Below are positions 1 to 6,971 of a stretch of 7,914 nucleotides of DNA, one piece after another (position 1 is the stretch's first letter; each line of letters starts with the position of its first letter). Source of the stretch: Lachnospiraceae bacterium. Lineage in GTDB: Bacteria; Bacillota; Clostridia; Lachnospirales; Lachnospiraceae. The DNA is taken from NCBI GenBank assembly GCA_024684155.1, contig JAIKXK010000145.1, positions 1-7,914 on the forward strand, given 5' to 3'. The notes under the pieces were generated by a model. It was given only the letters and a program-made list of their open reading frames with translations, was not told where the DNA came from and made no database searches. The position numbers and the translations under genes are program-made.

Positions 1-1
1 T

Positions 2-2137
2 ACTGAATTAGATGGATTTTCTTTAAAGATTTTAAATTGGGCTGCAAAGCATGGTCAGATTTCAGTGAATTTAGCAGTGTCTTTCCAGGAGCTTTTGCCG
101 GATGAAAAAGAGTATAACGATCTTGTATTTATGTTAGCAAAAAGAATCTATGATCGTTATCCAGAAAAAGAATTATTGTTTTCCATTATTTCTTATTTAC
201 TTAAAAATAATAAGGTGGGTGAAAAATATTTTCCGTGGTATGCAAAAGCAGTGGAAAAAGAATTAAAGCTTACGGGATTATTTGAAGCCTATATTTTGTC
301 ATTACCAGGAAATTACGGGGAAAGACTGCCGGAAATGGTGACTTTATTTTTCCGTTATGAGAATCGATTGCCTGTAGATAAAAAGGCTATGATTTACGCC
401 AATGTAATTAATTACAAAAAGAGTAATTTCCATTTGTATGAGCAGTATTTGCCTCAAATACAAAGATTTTCTTTGGAGCAGATGCATCTTGGTCGTATGA
501 ATGATGATTTGGCTACCTGCTATCAGGATATGTTAGAAACAGGAATTATTGATGAAGATATAGCTACAGACTTATCCCGTTTAATTTATATGAAACGATT
601 TGTATGCCTTCGTTCTGATATTAAACGGATTGTGGTTTTTGAGGAAATGTTTCAAAATCCTAAGATATCAAAGGTAGAAGATGGAATTGCTTATTTTAGT
701 GTCCTGACGAATAACTATGTGATTTTCTTGGAAACCATGGATGGAAACTACATTACGGATAAACAGGGCTACTATATCGATGAACTAATGAATACAGCAC
801 CTTTTATTGGTAAGCTAAATTACTTGTCAAATTATGCAATGTATTATTTTCTTGCAAAATTTGATACGGTAGAGAATATCGCAGATATTAATCAAAAACA
901 GCTTGGTAAAATCAAGGACTTTTTATATAATGATGAAATTTCTCTTTTATATAAAAGAAAAAAGCTTAATTTTATTTCTAATTTGTTGAAAGAACATGAA
1001 AGAGAAGATTTATTAGTGAAATTCCTTGTGGATTATAAAGAATATCGTAATTTGGATAGTGAAACTGCTGCCCATATTATTGATTTATTAATCATTGCTG
1101 ATGATTATATGACAGCATATGAGATGATGGGAATTTACAATGGATTATTAGTTCCTGGTAAATCTTTACTTCGACTTTGCAATTATATGATTATGGAAAT
1201 TGGTCAACAGGCAGAAGACTTTTTAATTTCTCTTTTAGCTTATTTAATGAAACAATATTTGTTTACAGATGAGGGCGTAGAATATTTAAGTGATTACTTT
1301 GTTGGACCAACAAATGAAATGGTTTCTTTATGGAAGTATGCAGAGGCTAGAGGCTTTTCAACAGGAGCCTTAGAAGAGCGGATTTTAACACAGATGCTTT
1401 ATTGTAATGATGTTAGTGTGGAATCTGGAGAAATCTTTGAATCCTATATGAAAAAGAGAGTTTCTCCTATGATAGTGGAAGCTTATCTTACCTACTGGAG
1501 CAGAGCTTATATCTGTGATGTAAAAGAAATACCAGAACAAATTTTTCGGCGTATTTATCTTATGTTTGACCAAAGACGTGAGATGAATCATAGTATAAAG
1601 ATTGCGCTTTTAAAATACTTATGTAAAAAGCCACAGTTAGAAGAACGGGAATATATTGCCCTGGATTTCTTACTTAGAGATTGTATTTCAAAAAATATTT
1701 ACTTTGAGTTTTATCGACATATGGATGAGAACCTTTTGATCAAATATCATTTATATGACAAGCAATTTGTAGAATTCAGAGGAACAAAGAATCAAAATCT
1801 TACCATACGTTTTTCTATGAACCAGAATCAGGAAGAAAGTGAACGTATGCAGGAAATGTATGAAGGAATTTATGTGAAACCCTTTGTATTATTCTTCGGT
1901 GATACAGTTTCTTATGAAATCGTGGATTTTGACAGTGATGATGTTTTAGTTTCTGATGAGCTTACTTACCAGGAGGTTATTGAGAGAGAAAAGCAATCTC
2001 GATTTGGAATGTTGAATCAGATTAAAAGTGATTTCGTATATAAAAATGAACGGGATCTAATTAAGGATATGAAATTTTACGAAGGCCTTGATGTAACGAC
2101 AAAGAATATTTTCAAAGTGTTACATAGTATAGATTGA
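2..2137 (+). CDS. C-terminal part of a large DUF5717-like protein (5' end outside window)
   Basis: The reading frame is open from the first bases of the window to the TGA at 2135-2137, giving 711 residues with no start in view. A GTG at 65 is in frame but has no Shine-Dalgarno, and the frame runs on upstream of it, so this is a truncated gene and not one starting at 65. Most of the visible part is predicted by eye to be a helical solenoid: long amphipathic stretches rich in Leu, Tyr and Met, with no signal peptide or membrane segment in this portion. Near the end (about 1855-1950) is a beta-rich, aromatic stretch (GIYVKPFVLFFGD), followed by a charged helical tail containing RFGMLNQI. From memory this pattern and gene order match the Lachnospiraceae DUF5717 family, usually over 1,000 residues; this was not checked by search. 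The function is unknown. It is the first visible gene of a four-gene cluster, 17 bases from the next. Confidence 0.7.
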   Translation, partial: TELDGFSLKILNWAAKHGQISVNLAVSFQELLPDEKEYNDLVFMLAKRIYDRYPEKELLFSIISYLLKNNKVGEKYFPWYAKAVEKELKLTGLFEAYILSLPGNYGERLPEMVTLFFRYENRLPVDKKAMIYANVINYKKSNFHLYEQYLPQIQRFSLEQMHLGRMNDDLATCYQDMLETGIIDEDIATDLSRLIYMKRFVCLRSDIKRIVVFEEMFQNPKISKVEDGIAYFSVLTNNYVIFLETMDGNYITDKQGYYIDELMNTAPFIGKLNYLSNYAMYYFLAKFDTVENIADINQKQLGKIKDFLYNDEISLLYKRKKLNFISNLLKEHEREDLLVKFLVDYKEYRNLDSETAAHIIDLLIIADDYMTAYEMMGIYNGLLVPGKSLLRLCNYMIMEIGQQAEDFLISLLAYLMKQYLFTDEGVEYLSDYFVGPTNEMVSLWKYAEARGFSTGALEERILTQMLYCNDVSVESGEIFESYMKKRVSPMIVEAYLTYWSRAYICDVKEIPEQIFRRIYLMFDQRREMNHSIKIALLKYLCKKPQLEEREYIALDFLLRDCISKNIYFEFYRHMDENLLIKYHLYDKQFVEFRGTKNQNLTIRFSMNQNQEESERMQEMYEGIYVKPFVLFFGDTVSYEIVDFDSDDVLVSDELTYQEVIEREKQSRFGMLNQIKSDFVYKNERDLIKDMKFYEGLDVTTKNIFKVLHSID

Positions 2138-2139
2138 TA

Positions 2140-2157
2140 AAAGGAGAGTTTGACTTG
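2140..2157 (+). promoter_or_regulatory. Shine-Dalgarno and TTG start of the pseudo-Hsp70 gene
   Basis: AAAGGAG at 2140-2146 lies 8 bases before the TTG at 2155-2157. This decides the start: an in-frame TTG at 2134 would overlap the TGA of the upstream gene, has no ribosome site at a proper distance, and would place this AAAGGAG inside the coding region. From 2155 the protein begins MADFVSTGVYFGLD, putting the first beta strand of an actin-like fold close to the N-terminus, as in Hsp70. Confidence 0.75.
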
Positions 2158-3405
2158 GCTGATTTTGTTTCTACAGGAGTTTATTTCGGACTGGATATTA
2201 CAGATAAATACGCTCTTATTAGCTATTATAAATCGAATATGGAAGAACCGGAAACAATCAGTACTGTAGTAGGCTCTGAGATGTTTCAAATACCCTTGTA
2301 TTTAGCAAAGCGACATGGATTAGGACAGTGGTATATTGGAAATGATGCAAAACATAAGGTGCAGCTTGGAGGAGCAGAAGGGGTAGACCAACTCTTAAAA
2401 CGAGCTTTGCACCGTGAAAAAATCTGGGTGGATACGCAAGAGTATGAGGCCTTAGATTTATTTATTATTTATTTGAGAAAAATACTTTCTTTACCTGGTC
2501 AGTTTTGTGGAAGCAGTCCATTAGAAAAATTAGTAATTACAGTTCCGAACTTAGATATGGAATATATGGAATTATTTGCAGTTTGCTGCAACCGATTAGG
2601 ACTGGATGCATCAAGAGTATTGTTTATAGATCGAAGAGAGAGCTTTTATTACTATGCCTTAAATCAAAGAGCAGATATTTTTTATAATGATGTTATGCTT
2701 TTTGATATTGAGGATAATCAATTGACCAGCTGTAAACTTCATAGAAATGAGGATACTACACCACAGTTAATAAAACTGGATCCAGCAAACTATGGTTCAT
2801 TTATTGATAATAAAGATGAAAATTTTTTGCAAATTTTAAAATCTGGTTTTGAAGGTCACACCATTTCTTCCGTATTTTTAACAGGAGATGGGTTTGATGG
2901 AGACTGGATGAAAAAATCACTTGCTTTTATGTGCCATAACAGAAGAGTCTTTGCGGGGAAAAATCTCTTTTCGAAAGGTGCCTGTTACGCAGGATTTGTA
3001 AAGGATGGCAATAAGTCCTGGCCCTTTGTTTTTATGGGGGAACAGGAATTAAAGGTCAACTTATCTTTAAAGGTTTTGATTCAAAATGAAATGCAGTTTA
3101 TTTCTCTTTTAGATGCGGGAGATAACTGGTTTGAGTCAGAATATTCCTGTGAAGTCATATTAGATGGTACAAAAGAAATTGAGTTTTGGGTACAACGACC
3201 AGAAAAAAGACAGGCAACGGTAGAAGTGTTAGAGTTAAACGATTTACCGGATAGAGAGAATCGCACTACAAGGCTTCGTATTACAGCAAAACCAATTTCA
3301 GATAAAGATATAAAGATTATTATTCGGGATTTAGGATTTGGTGAAATTGTTCCTTCTTCTAATAAGGTTTGGGAACATCAAATCTCTATAGCTATAGAGG
3401 AGTAA
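2155..3405 (+). CDS. DUF5716-like protein, degenerate Hsp70/actin-fold (probable pseudo-ATPase)
   Basis: 416 residues from the TTG at 2155; no signal peptide or membrane segment, so probably cytosolic. The order of segments follows an Hsp70 nucleotide-binding domain. FGLDITDKYALISYY (11-25) sits where Hsp70 has the phosphate-1 strand (GIDLGTTNS). WYIGNDAK (59-66) resembles the 'vGdeAk' stretch. LEKLVITVPN (123-132) followed by a helix and RVLFIDRRESFYYYAL (154-169) resembles 'AVITVPA...RIINEPTAAALAYG'. DVMLFDIEDNQL (179-190) fits phosphate-2, and VFLTGDGF...SKGACYAGF (240-281) fits the adenosine motif. The two Asp residues (14, 184) remain, but the GTT and GGGT loops are replaced by TDK and EDNQ, and only about 55 residues separate phosphate-2 from the adenosine motif, so ATP hydrolysis is doubtful. 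A beta-rich C-terminal domain (about 290-416) contains RDLGFGEIVPSS. The DUF5716 name is from memory. It lies between the large protein and the TPR gene (2-base gap). Confidence 0.7.
   Translation: MADFVSTGVYFGLDITDKYALISYYKSNMEEPETISTVVGSEMFQIPLYLAKRHGLGQWYIGNDAKHKVQLGGAEGVDQLLKRALHREKIWVDTQEYEALDLFIIYLRKILSLPGQFCGSSPLEKLVITVPNLDMEYMELFAVCCNRLGLDASRVLFIDRRESFYYYALNQRADIFYNDVMLFDIEDNQLTSCKLHRNEDTTPQLIKLDPANYGSFIDNKDENFLQILKSGFEGHTISSVFLTGDGFDGDWMKKSLAFMCHNRRVFAGKNLFSKGACYAGFVKDGNKSWPFVFMGEQELKVNLSLKVLIQNEMQFISLLDAGDNWFESEYSCEVILDGTKEIEFWVQRPEKRQATVEVLELNDLPDRENRTTRLRITAKPISDKDIKIIIRDLGFGEIVPSSNKVWEHQISIAIEE
3384..3402 (+). promoter_or_regulatory. Perfect 16-bp palindrome overlapping the Shine-Dalgarno of the TPR gene
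   Basis: CTCTATAGCTATAGAG at 3384-3399 is its own reverse complement. In RNA it could form a 6-bp stem (3384-3389 with 3394-3399) with an AGCU loop, plus a U-G pair at 3383/3400. The 3' arm contains most of AGAGGAG (3396-3402), the ribosome site 5 bases before the ATG at 3408. All of it lies in the last codons of the upstream gene, whose TAA is at 3403-3405. A ribosome finishing that gene would open the stem, which suggests translational coupling. The palindrome is seen directly; the regulatory role is inference, and the stem is short and AU-rich. Confidence 0.45.
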
Positions 3406-3407
3406 TC

Positions 3408-4235
3408 ATGGGTGAATTAATATATTGTAGAAAACCGATTGCAGCAAATCCTTTTTATATTGATGAGGTGGGATTAAACATTTATTCCTTAGAGGAATTA
3501 TCCTATTATATTTTTCACAACCCTTATCTTTGTGATTTTTCACTTGCAGAAATGGACTTGATTCAATGGATTTCTGATGAGTTGGATGAAAAAGAAGTGG
3601 CAAAGCAATTAAAAGAACTTTTATCAGAAAACGCGCCTTTTCATATGTTTGTGGGAAGACTTTTAAGTTCCTGCGGATATTTAACTCAGTCTGAGATTCG
3701 CCAGACCATGGAGGTGATAGCCTCTATTGAAAATAAAAGCGAAGGGGAATGTAAAAAGATTCGTGCAGATCGGTTAATGGAAAAGAATAAAATCGAAGAT
3801 GCAATCTATGAATATGAAAACATTTTACTGGATACAAGTGATTTATCAAATTTTTTAATTGGAGATATTTATCACAACTTAGGCACAGCTTATGCAAGAT
3901 TATATTTCTTTGGTCAGGCAATCAAGCATTTTGAAAAAGCCTATAGCCTGAATCAGCGTAGGGAAAGTTTAGTTGCTATGTTTTATGCTATTCGATGCAA
4001 TCGTAATGAGTTGCAATTTGAAGCTGCAGTACAAAAATACAACATACCAGAGGAAGAGGCTGCAAAGTTTAAAAACGATGTCACGGAAGCTTCTACCTGT
4101 GAAGAAATTACATCTTTCGGAAAACAGCTAGATGATATGCGTGCAAGTTACGGTTCAGAAGAATTGTATGAGAAGCAGTTGAAAAATATGATAGATGATA
4201 TTCAAACGAAGTATAACAATATGTGTCGAATGTAA
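3408..4235 (+). CDS. TPR-repeat protein of unknown function
   Basis: 275 residues from ATG 3408, which has AGAGGAG 5 bases upstream. A longer in-frame reading from TTG 3369 was rejected because it has no ribosome site and overlaps the previous gene by 37 bases. The N-terminal part (about 1-100) contains NIYSLEELSYYIFHNPYL (24-41), a segment I associate from memory with Lachnospiraceae hypothetical proteins. Residues 116-141 (ending EDAIYEYENILLD) form a TPR-like helical pair, and 151-184 (YHNLGTAYARLYFFGQAI, then HFEKAYSLN) is a clear canonical TPR. The C-terminal tail (about 200-275) is charged and helical, possibly coiled coil. There is no signal peptide or membrane segment, so it is probably cytosolic. 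TPRs bind partner proteins, and a TPR next to an Hsp70-like protein fits a co-chaperone-like adaptor, but that is inference. It ends 14 bases before the next gene. Confidence 0.75.
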   Translation: MGELIYCRKPIAANPFYIDEVGLNIYSLEELSYYIFHNPYLCDFSLAEMDLIQWISDELDEKEVAKQLKELLSENAPFHMFVGRLLSSCGYLTQSEIRQTMEVIASIENKSEGECKKIRADRLMEKNKIEDAIYEYENILLDTSDLSNFLIGDIYHNLGTAYARLYFFGQAIKHFEKAYSLNQRRESLVAMFYAIRCNRNELQFEAAVQKYNIPEEEAAKFKNDVTEASTCEEITSFGKQLDDMRASYGSEELYEKQLKNMIDDIQTKYNNMCRM

Positions 4236-4249
4236 ATTGAGGGAAGCGG

Positions 4250-5434
4250 ATGTTTTTTAAAAAGAAACAAAATAAAAAAGAACAATTAGATATTTCCTTT
4301 GATAAGGTAGTTTCTGAGATTCAAAAGATTGAAGATTGGGATAATCCAAAAAAAATCGAGCACTATATTCTTGATTCTTGCGAGCATATTATAGCGACCA
4401 CAAAGGAAATTGAATCCCTAAAGGCAGAATACAGGGTATTAACATCTTATTTAGAAGATATTGATAAGCTTCGGAAACTTCCAAAAGAGGAGTTTAAAGA
4501 AATTTCTTTGGTAGCAAAGAATATTGAAGATTTAGATAAATCAAAAAAAATCTTTCAAAGTACGGAACCAAAGTTAGACGAAGAGAAGTTTGTGCTAATG
4601 TCTGAAAACGAGCAACAGATTCCCGATACTATTTTAAGAATGCAAAGCAATGAGAGGTATCAGGCTTCTGTAGAAAAAACTATGAAGATGTTAGAGGCAG
4701 AAAAAAGTGAATATGAAATAGAGCGAAATGAAATCCTTCATTCTAACAGGTTAATTAGTCGACTTTCTGTATTAATACTGATTACCTTTGCTTCGTTCTT
4801 AATACTGGCCTTTGTTTTAAAGAGTTCTGTAGATATGGATATAGGAATGTTTCTTGTTACCATCCTTTTCGTGGCAGCTCTAGGAATATTTCTGATCTTT
4901 ATGATTCATTCAAAAAATGTTTCGAGAAATCGTGTTTTAATTCGAGAAATTAATAAAAATATTTCCTTGCTAAATGTAGTTCGTATGAAGTATGCCAATG
5001 TTACAAAGGCACTTGAGTTTGAAAAAGAGAGATATCAGGTGACAAATTCTTATGAACTTAATTATATTTGGGATGCTTACCTGGATATGGTGAGAGCCCA
5101 AGAACAATTTATACAGGATAATGATGATTTAGAATATTTTTCGAAACGTCTTATGAGAATGCTTGCGAAACTTGAATTATATGATGAAAAAATTTGGATG
5201 AATCAGATTGCAGCATTGGTACATGCTGATGTTATGAGTGAAGTAAATCACGATTTAGTAGTTCGAAGACAAAATATTCGTGATCAAATATCTGAAAATA
5301 CAAAATCGGTAAAATCAGAACGTGACGAAATTGACCGACTAATGAAGATTCATAATTATTATGTTCCAGAAATATTAGAAATAATTACATCGGTAGATCG
5401 TTTGTGTGGACTGAAAAAACCCACTGTGGTATAA
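4250..5434 (+). CDS. Two-helix membrane protein with flanking coiled coils, unknown function
   Basis: 394 residues from ATG 4250, with GAGGG at 4239-4243, 6 bases upstream. The N-terminus is strongly basic (FFKKKQNKK) and is not a signal peptide. Residues about 35-165 are charged and helical, ending in a likely coiled coil (ERYQASVEKTMKMLEAEKSE). Two hydrophobic helices follow: about 172-190 (LSVLILITFASFLILAFVL) and about 199-219 (MFLVTILFVAALGIFLIFMI), joined by a short acidic loop SSVDMDIG. The second is followed by a basic stretch (HSKNVSRNR), so by the positive-inside rule both long arms should be cytoplasmic and the loop outside. Residues 225-394 are again mostly helical and charged (KSVKSERDEIDRLMK). 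I do not recognise a named family. As the last gene of the cluster it may anchor the TPR and pseudo-Hsp70 proteins at the membrane; this is inferred from position only. Confidence 0.72.
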   Translation: MFFKKKQNKKEQLDISFDKVVSEIQKIEDWDNPKKIEHYILDSCEHIIATTKEIESLKAEYRVLTSYLEDIDKLRKLPKEEFKEISLVAKNIEDLDKSKKIFQSTEPKLDEEKFVLMSENEQQIPDTILRMQSNERYQASVEKTMKMLEAEKSEYEIERNEILHSNRLISRLSVLILITFASFLILAFVLKSSVDMDIGMFLVTILFVAALGIFLIFMIHSKNVSRNRVLIREINKNISLLNVVRMKYANVTKALEFEKERYQVTNSYELNYIWDAYLDMVRAQEQFIQDNDDLEYFSKRLMRMLAKLELYDEKIWMNQIAALVHADVMSEVNHDLVVRRQNIRDQISENTKSVKSERDEIDRLMKIHNYYVPEILEIITSVDRLCGLKKPTVV

Positions 5435-5435
5435 T
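5407..5435 (+). promoter_or_regulatory. Predicted sigma-A promoter for gltX, -10 overlapping the upstream stop codon
   Basis: TATAAT at 5430-5435 is a perfect -10 hexamer preceded by TGG (5427-5429), giving the extended -10 form TGnTATAAT. A -35-like TGGACT (4 of 6 matches to TTGACA) lies at 5407-5412 with a 17-base spacer. The -10 contains the TAA stop (5432-5434) of the upstream gene. Transcription would start near 5442, leaving a leader of about 25 bases before gltX. This would let gltX be expressed independently of the upstream cluster. There is no terminator-like hairpin before it, so read-through is also likely. Confidence 0.6.
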
Positions 5436-5456
5436 TTCAGTTTGGAAAAATTGTTG

Positions 5457-5469
5457 AAGGAGTTTAATG
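5457..5469 (+). promoter_or_regulatory. Shine-Dalgarno of gltX with two possible ATG starts
   Basis: AAGGAG at 5457-5462 precedes ATG 5467 by 4 bases and ATG 5473 by 10 bases. One gives MEMKIRTRYAPSPTG, the other MKIRTRYAPSPTG. Both spacings are slightly off the 5-9 base optimum, and the family's typical N-terminus (MKxRTRFAPSPTG) would fit the second. The difference is two residues and does not affect function. Confidence 0.55.
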
Positions 5470-6924
5470 GAAATGAAAATTAGAACCAGATATGCACCGT
5501 CTCCAACAGGACGTATGCATGTAGGAAATTTAAGAACAGCTTTATATGCATATTTAATAGCAAAACATGAAGGTGGCGATTTCATCCTTCGTATTGAAGA
5601 TACAGATCAGGAACGTTATGTAGAAGGCGCTGTAGAGATTATTTATCGTACTTTAAAGGATACAGGACTTATTCATGATGAAGGCCCAGATAAAGATGGC
5701 GGTGTTGGCCCTTATGTTCAAAGTGAACGCCAAAGCCAGGGGATTTATCTTGAATACGCAAAGAAGTTGATTGAAAAAGGTGAAGCATACTATTGCTTTT
5801 GCAATCAGGAAAGACTTGAATCCTTAAAGACGGAAGTTGTAGATGGAAAGGTGATTTCAATTTATGACAAACATTGTTTATCACTATCTAAGGAAGAAGT
5901 AGAAAAGAATTTAGCAGAAGGAAAACCTTATGTAATTCGTCAGAACAATCCTCGTGAAGGTAAAACTTCCTTTGAAGACGAAATCTATGGAACAATTGAA
6001 GTAGATAACTCTGAACTTGATGATATGATTCTAATTAAGTCAGATGGATATCCTACCTATAATTTTGCTAATGTTGTAGATGACCATTTAATGGGCATTA
6101 CCCACGTGGTTCGAGGAAATGAATATTTATCTTCTTCGCCAAAGTACAATCGTTTGTATGAGGCCTTTGGTTGGGATGTACCTGTCTATATTCATTGTCC
6201 TTTAATTACAAATGAAGAACATCAAAAGCTATCTAAGCGTTCTGGTCATTCCTCTTTTGAAGATTTAATTGATCAGGGATTTGTAAAAGAAGCGGTTGTA
6301 AACTTTGTCGCATTACTTGGCTGGAGCCCTGCAGATAATCAGGAAATTATGTCTTTAGAGGAATTGGTAAAAGCCTTTGATTATCACCATATTAATAAAT
6401 CACCAGCTGTATTTGATATGGTAAAACTTCGTTGGATGAACGGAGAGTATATTAAGGCTATGGATTTTGATAGTTTCTATGAAATGGCAGAACCATACTT
6501 AAAAGAAGTAATTACAAAAGATTTGGATTTGAAAAAGATTGCATCTATGGTTCAGACAAGAATTGAAACCTTCCTTGATATTAAAGATCATGTGGATTTC
6601 TTTGAAGAGTTGCCAGAGTATGATACAGAAATGTATTGTCATAAGAAAATGAAGACGAATAAAGAATCTTCTCTTTTGGTTTTGCAGGAAGTATTACCTA
6701 TGCTAGAAGAGTTAGAGGATTACTCAAATGATTCTTTATTTGCAGCTTTAAAGGGATTTGCAGCAGACCATGAATATAAGAATGGTTATGTGTTGTGGCC
6801 ACTTCGTACAGCAGTTTCTGGAAAACAAAATACTCCAGGTGGCGCTACTGAACTTATGGAACTCTTAGGAAAAGAAGAATCCTTAGTTCGTATTAGAAAA
6901 GGAATTGAACTTTTAAGCAATTAA
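5467..6924 (+). CDS. gltX: Glutamyl-tRNA synthetase
   Basis: 485 residues, the usual length for bacterial GluRS. This class I aminoacyl-tRNA synthetase joins glutamate to tRNA-Glu using ATP in the cytosol. The catalytic signature is complete: APSPTG (10-15), the HIGH-type HVGN (18-21), RIEDTD (42-47), the conserved stretch about 195-226 (NFANVVDDHLMGITHVVRGNE), and the KMSKS-type KLSKR (254-258). Conserved FDMVKLRWMNGEYI (316-329) and the C-terminal WPLRTAVSGKQNTPGG (444-459) of the anticodon-binding region are also present. C110, C112 and C137 match the C-x-C-x24-C zinc pattern of E. coli-type enzymes, but the usual fourth His is Ser139. In Clostridia such enzymes may also charge tRNA-Gln, but that cannot be judged from the sequence here. 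It is probably transcribed from the promoter at 5407-5435 and lies 43 bases before the helicase gene with no terminator between. ATG 5473 is an alternative start. Confidence 0.97.
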   Translation: MEMKIRTRYAPSPTGRMHVGNLRTALYAYLIAKHEGGDFILRIEDTDQERYVEGAVEIIYRTLKDTGLIHDEGPDKDGGVGPYVQSERQSQGIYLEYAKKLIEKGEAYYCFCNQERLESLKTEVVDGKVISIYDKHCLSLSKEEVEKNLAEGKPYVIRQNNPREGKTSFEDEIYGTIEVDNSELDDMILIKSDGYPTYNFANVVDDHLMGITHVVRGNEYLSSSPKYNRLYEAFGWDVPVYIHCPLITNEEHQKLSKRSGHSSFEDLIDQGFVKEAVVNFVALLGWSPADNQEIMSLEELVKAFDYHHINKSPAVFDMVKLRWMNGEYIKAMDFDSFYEMAEPYLKEVITKDLDLKKIASMVQTRIETFLDIKDHVDFFEELPEYDTEMYCHKKMKTNKESSLLVLQEVLPMLEELEDYSNDSLFAALKGFAADHEYKNGYVLWPLRTAVSGKQNTPGGATELMELLGKEESLVRIRKGIELLSN

Positions 6925-6932
6925 CATAATTT

Positions 6933-6971
6933 GCATATATTTCGACAAGAAGAGCGGAAAGGAATATATGC
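6933..6971 (+). promoter_or_regulatory. Inverted repeat covering the Shine-Dalgarno and ATG of the helicase gene
   Basis: GCATATATT at 6933-6941 is the exact reverse complement of AATATATGC at 6963-6971. With a U-G pair (6942/6962) and a C-G pair (6943/6961) the RNA stem reaches 11 bp, closing a 17-base purine-rich loop (6944-6960). The 3' arm holds the GGA of the Shine-Dalgarno AAAGGA (6958-6963) and the ATG start (6968-6970), so folding would hide the start site. No U-tract follows, so it is not an intrinsic terminator. The repeat is directly visible; a role in lowering or controlling translation is inferred. Confidence 0.5.

Noticed and set aside
65..67. GTG as the start of the first gene
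   Set aside because: No Shine-Dalgarno precedes it and the same frame is open to the window edge, which fits an interior codon of a longer protein.
903..931. Promoter-like TTGGTA - 17 bases - TATAAT inside the large first gene
   Set aside because: It lies deep within a coding region, far from any gene start, and such matches are expected by chance in AT-rich DNA.
1385..1591. Open frames of 60-71 codons in other frames across the window (also 2077-2289 -, 2505-2687 +, 3081-3266 -, 3406-3603 -, 3724-3921 -, 5385-5585 -, 5669-5884 -)
   Set aside because: Each lies within or mostly over a well-supported + strand gene, and none shows a recognisable protein motif.
2683..2688. TATAAT within the pseudo-Hsp70 gene
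   Set aside because: No -35 at a suitable distance and no gene start downstream.
5435..5466. Possible terminator or T-box leader before gltX
   Set aside because: The 32-base gap has no GC-rich stem with a U-tract and is far too short for a T-box.
6925..6941. -10-like CATAAT or TATATT upstream of the helicase gene
   Set aside because: No acceptable -35 at 16-18 bases (best 3 of 6), and the bases are better explained as one arm of the inverted repeat over the start site.
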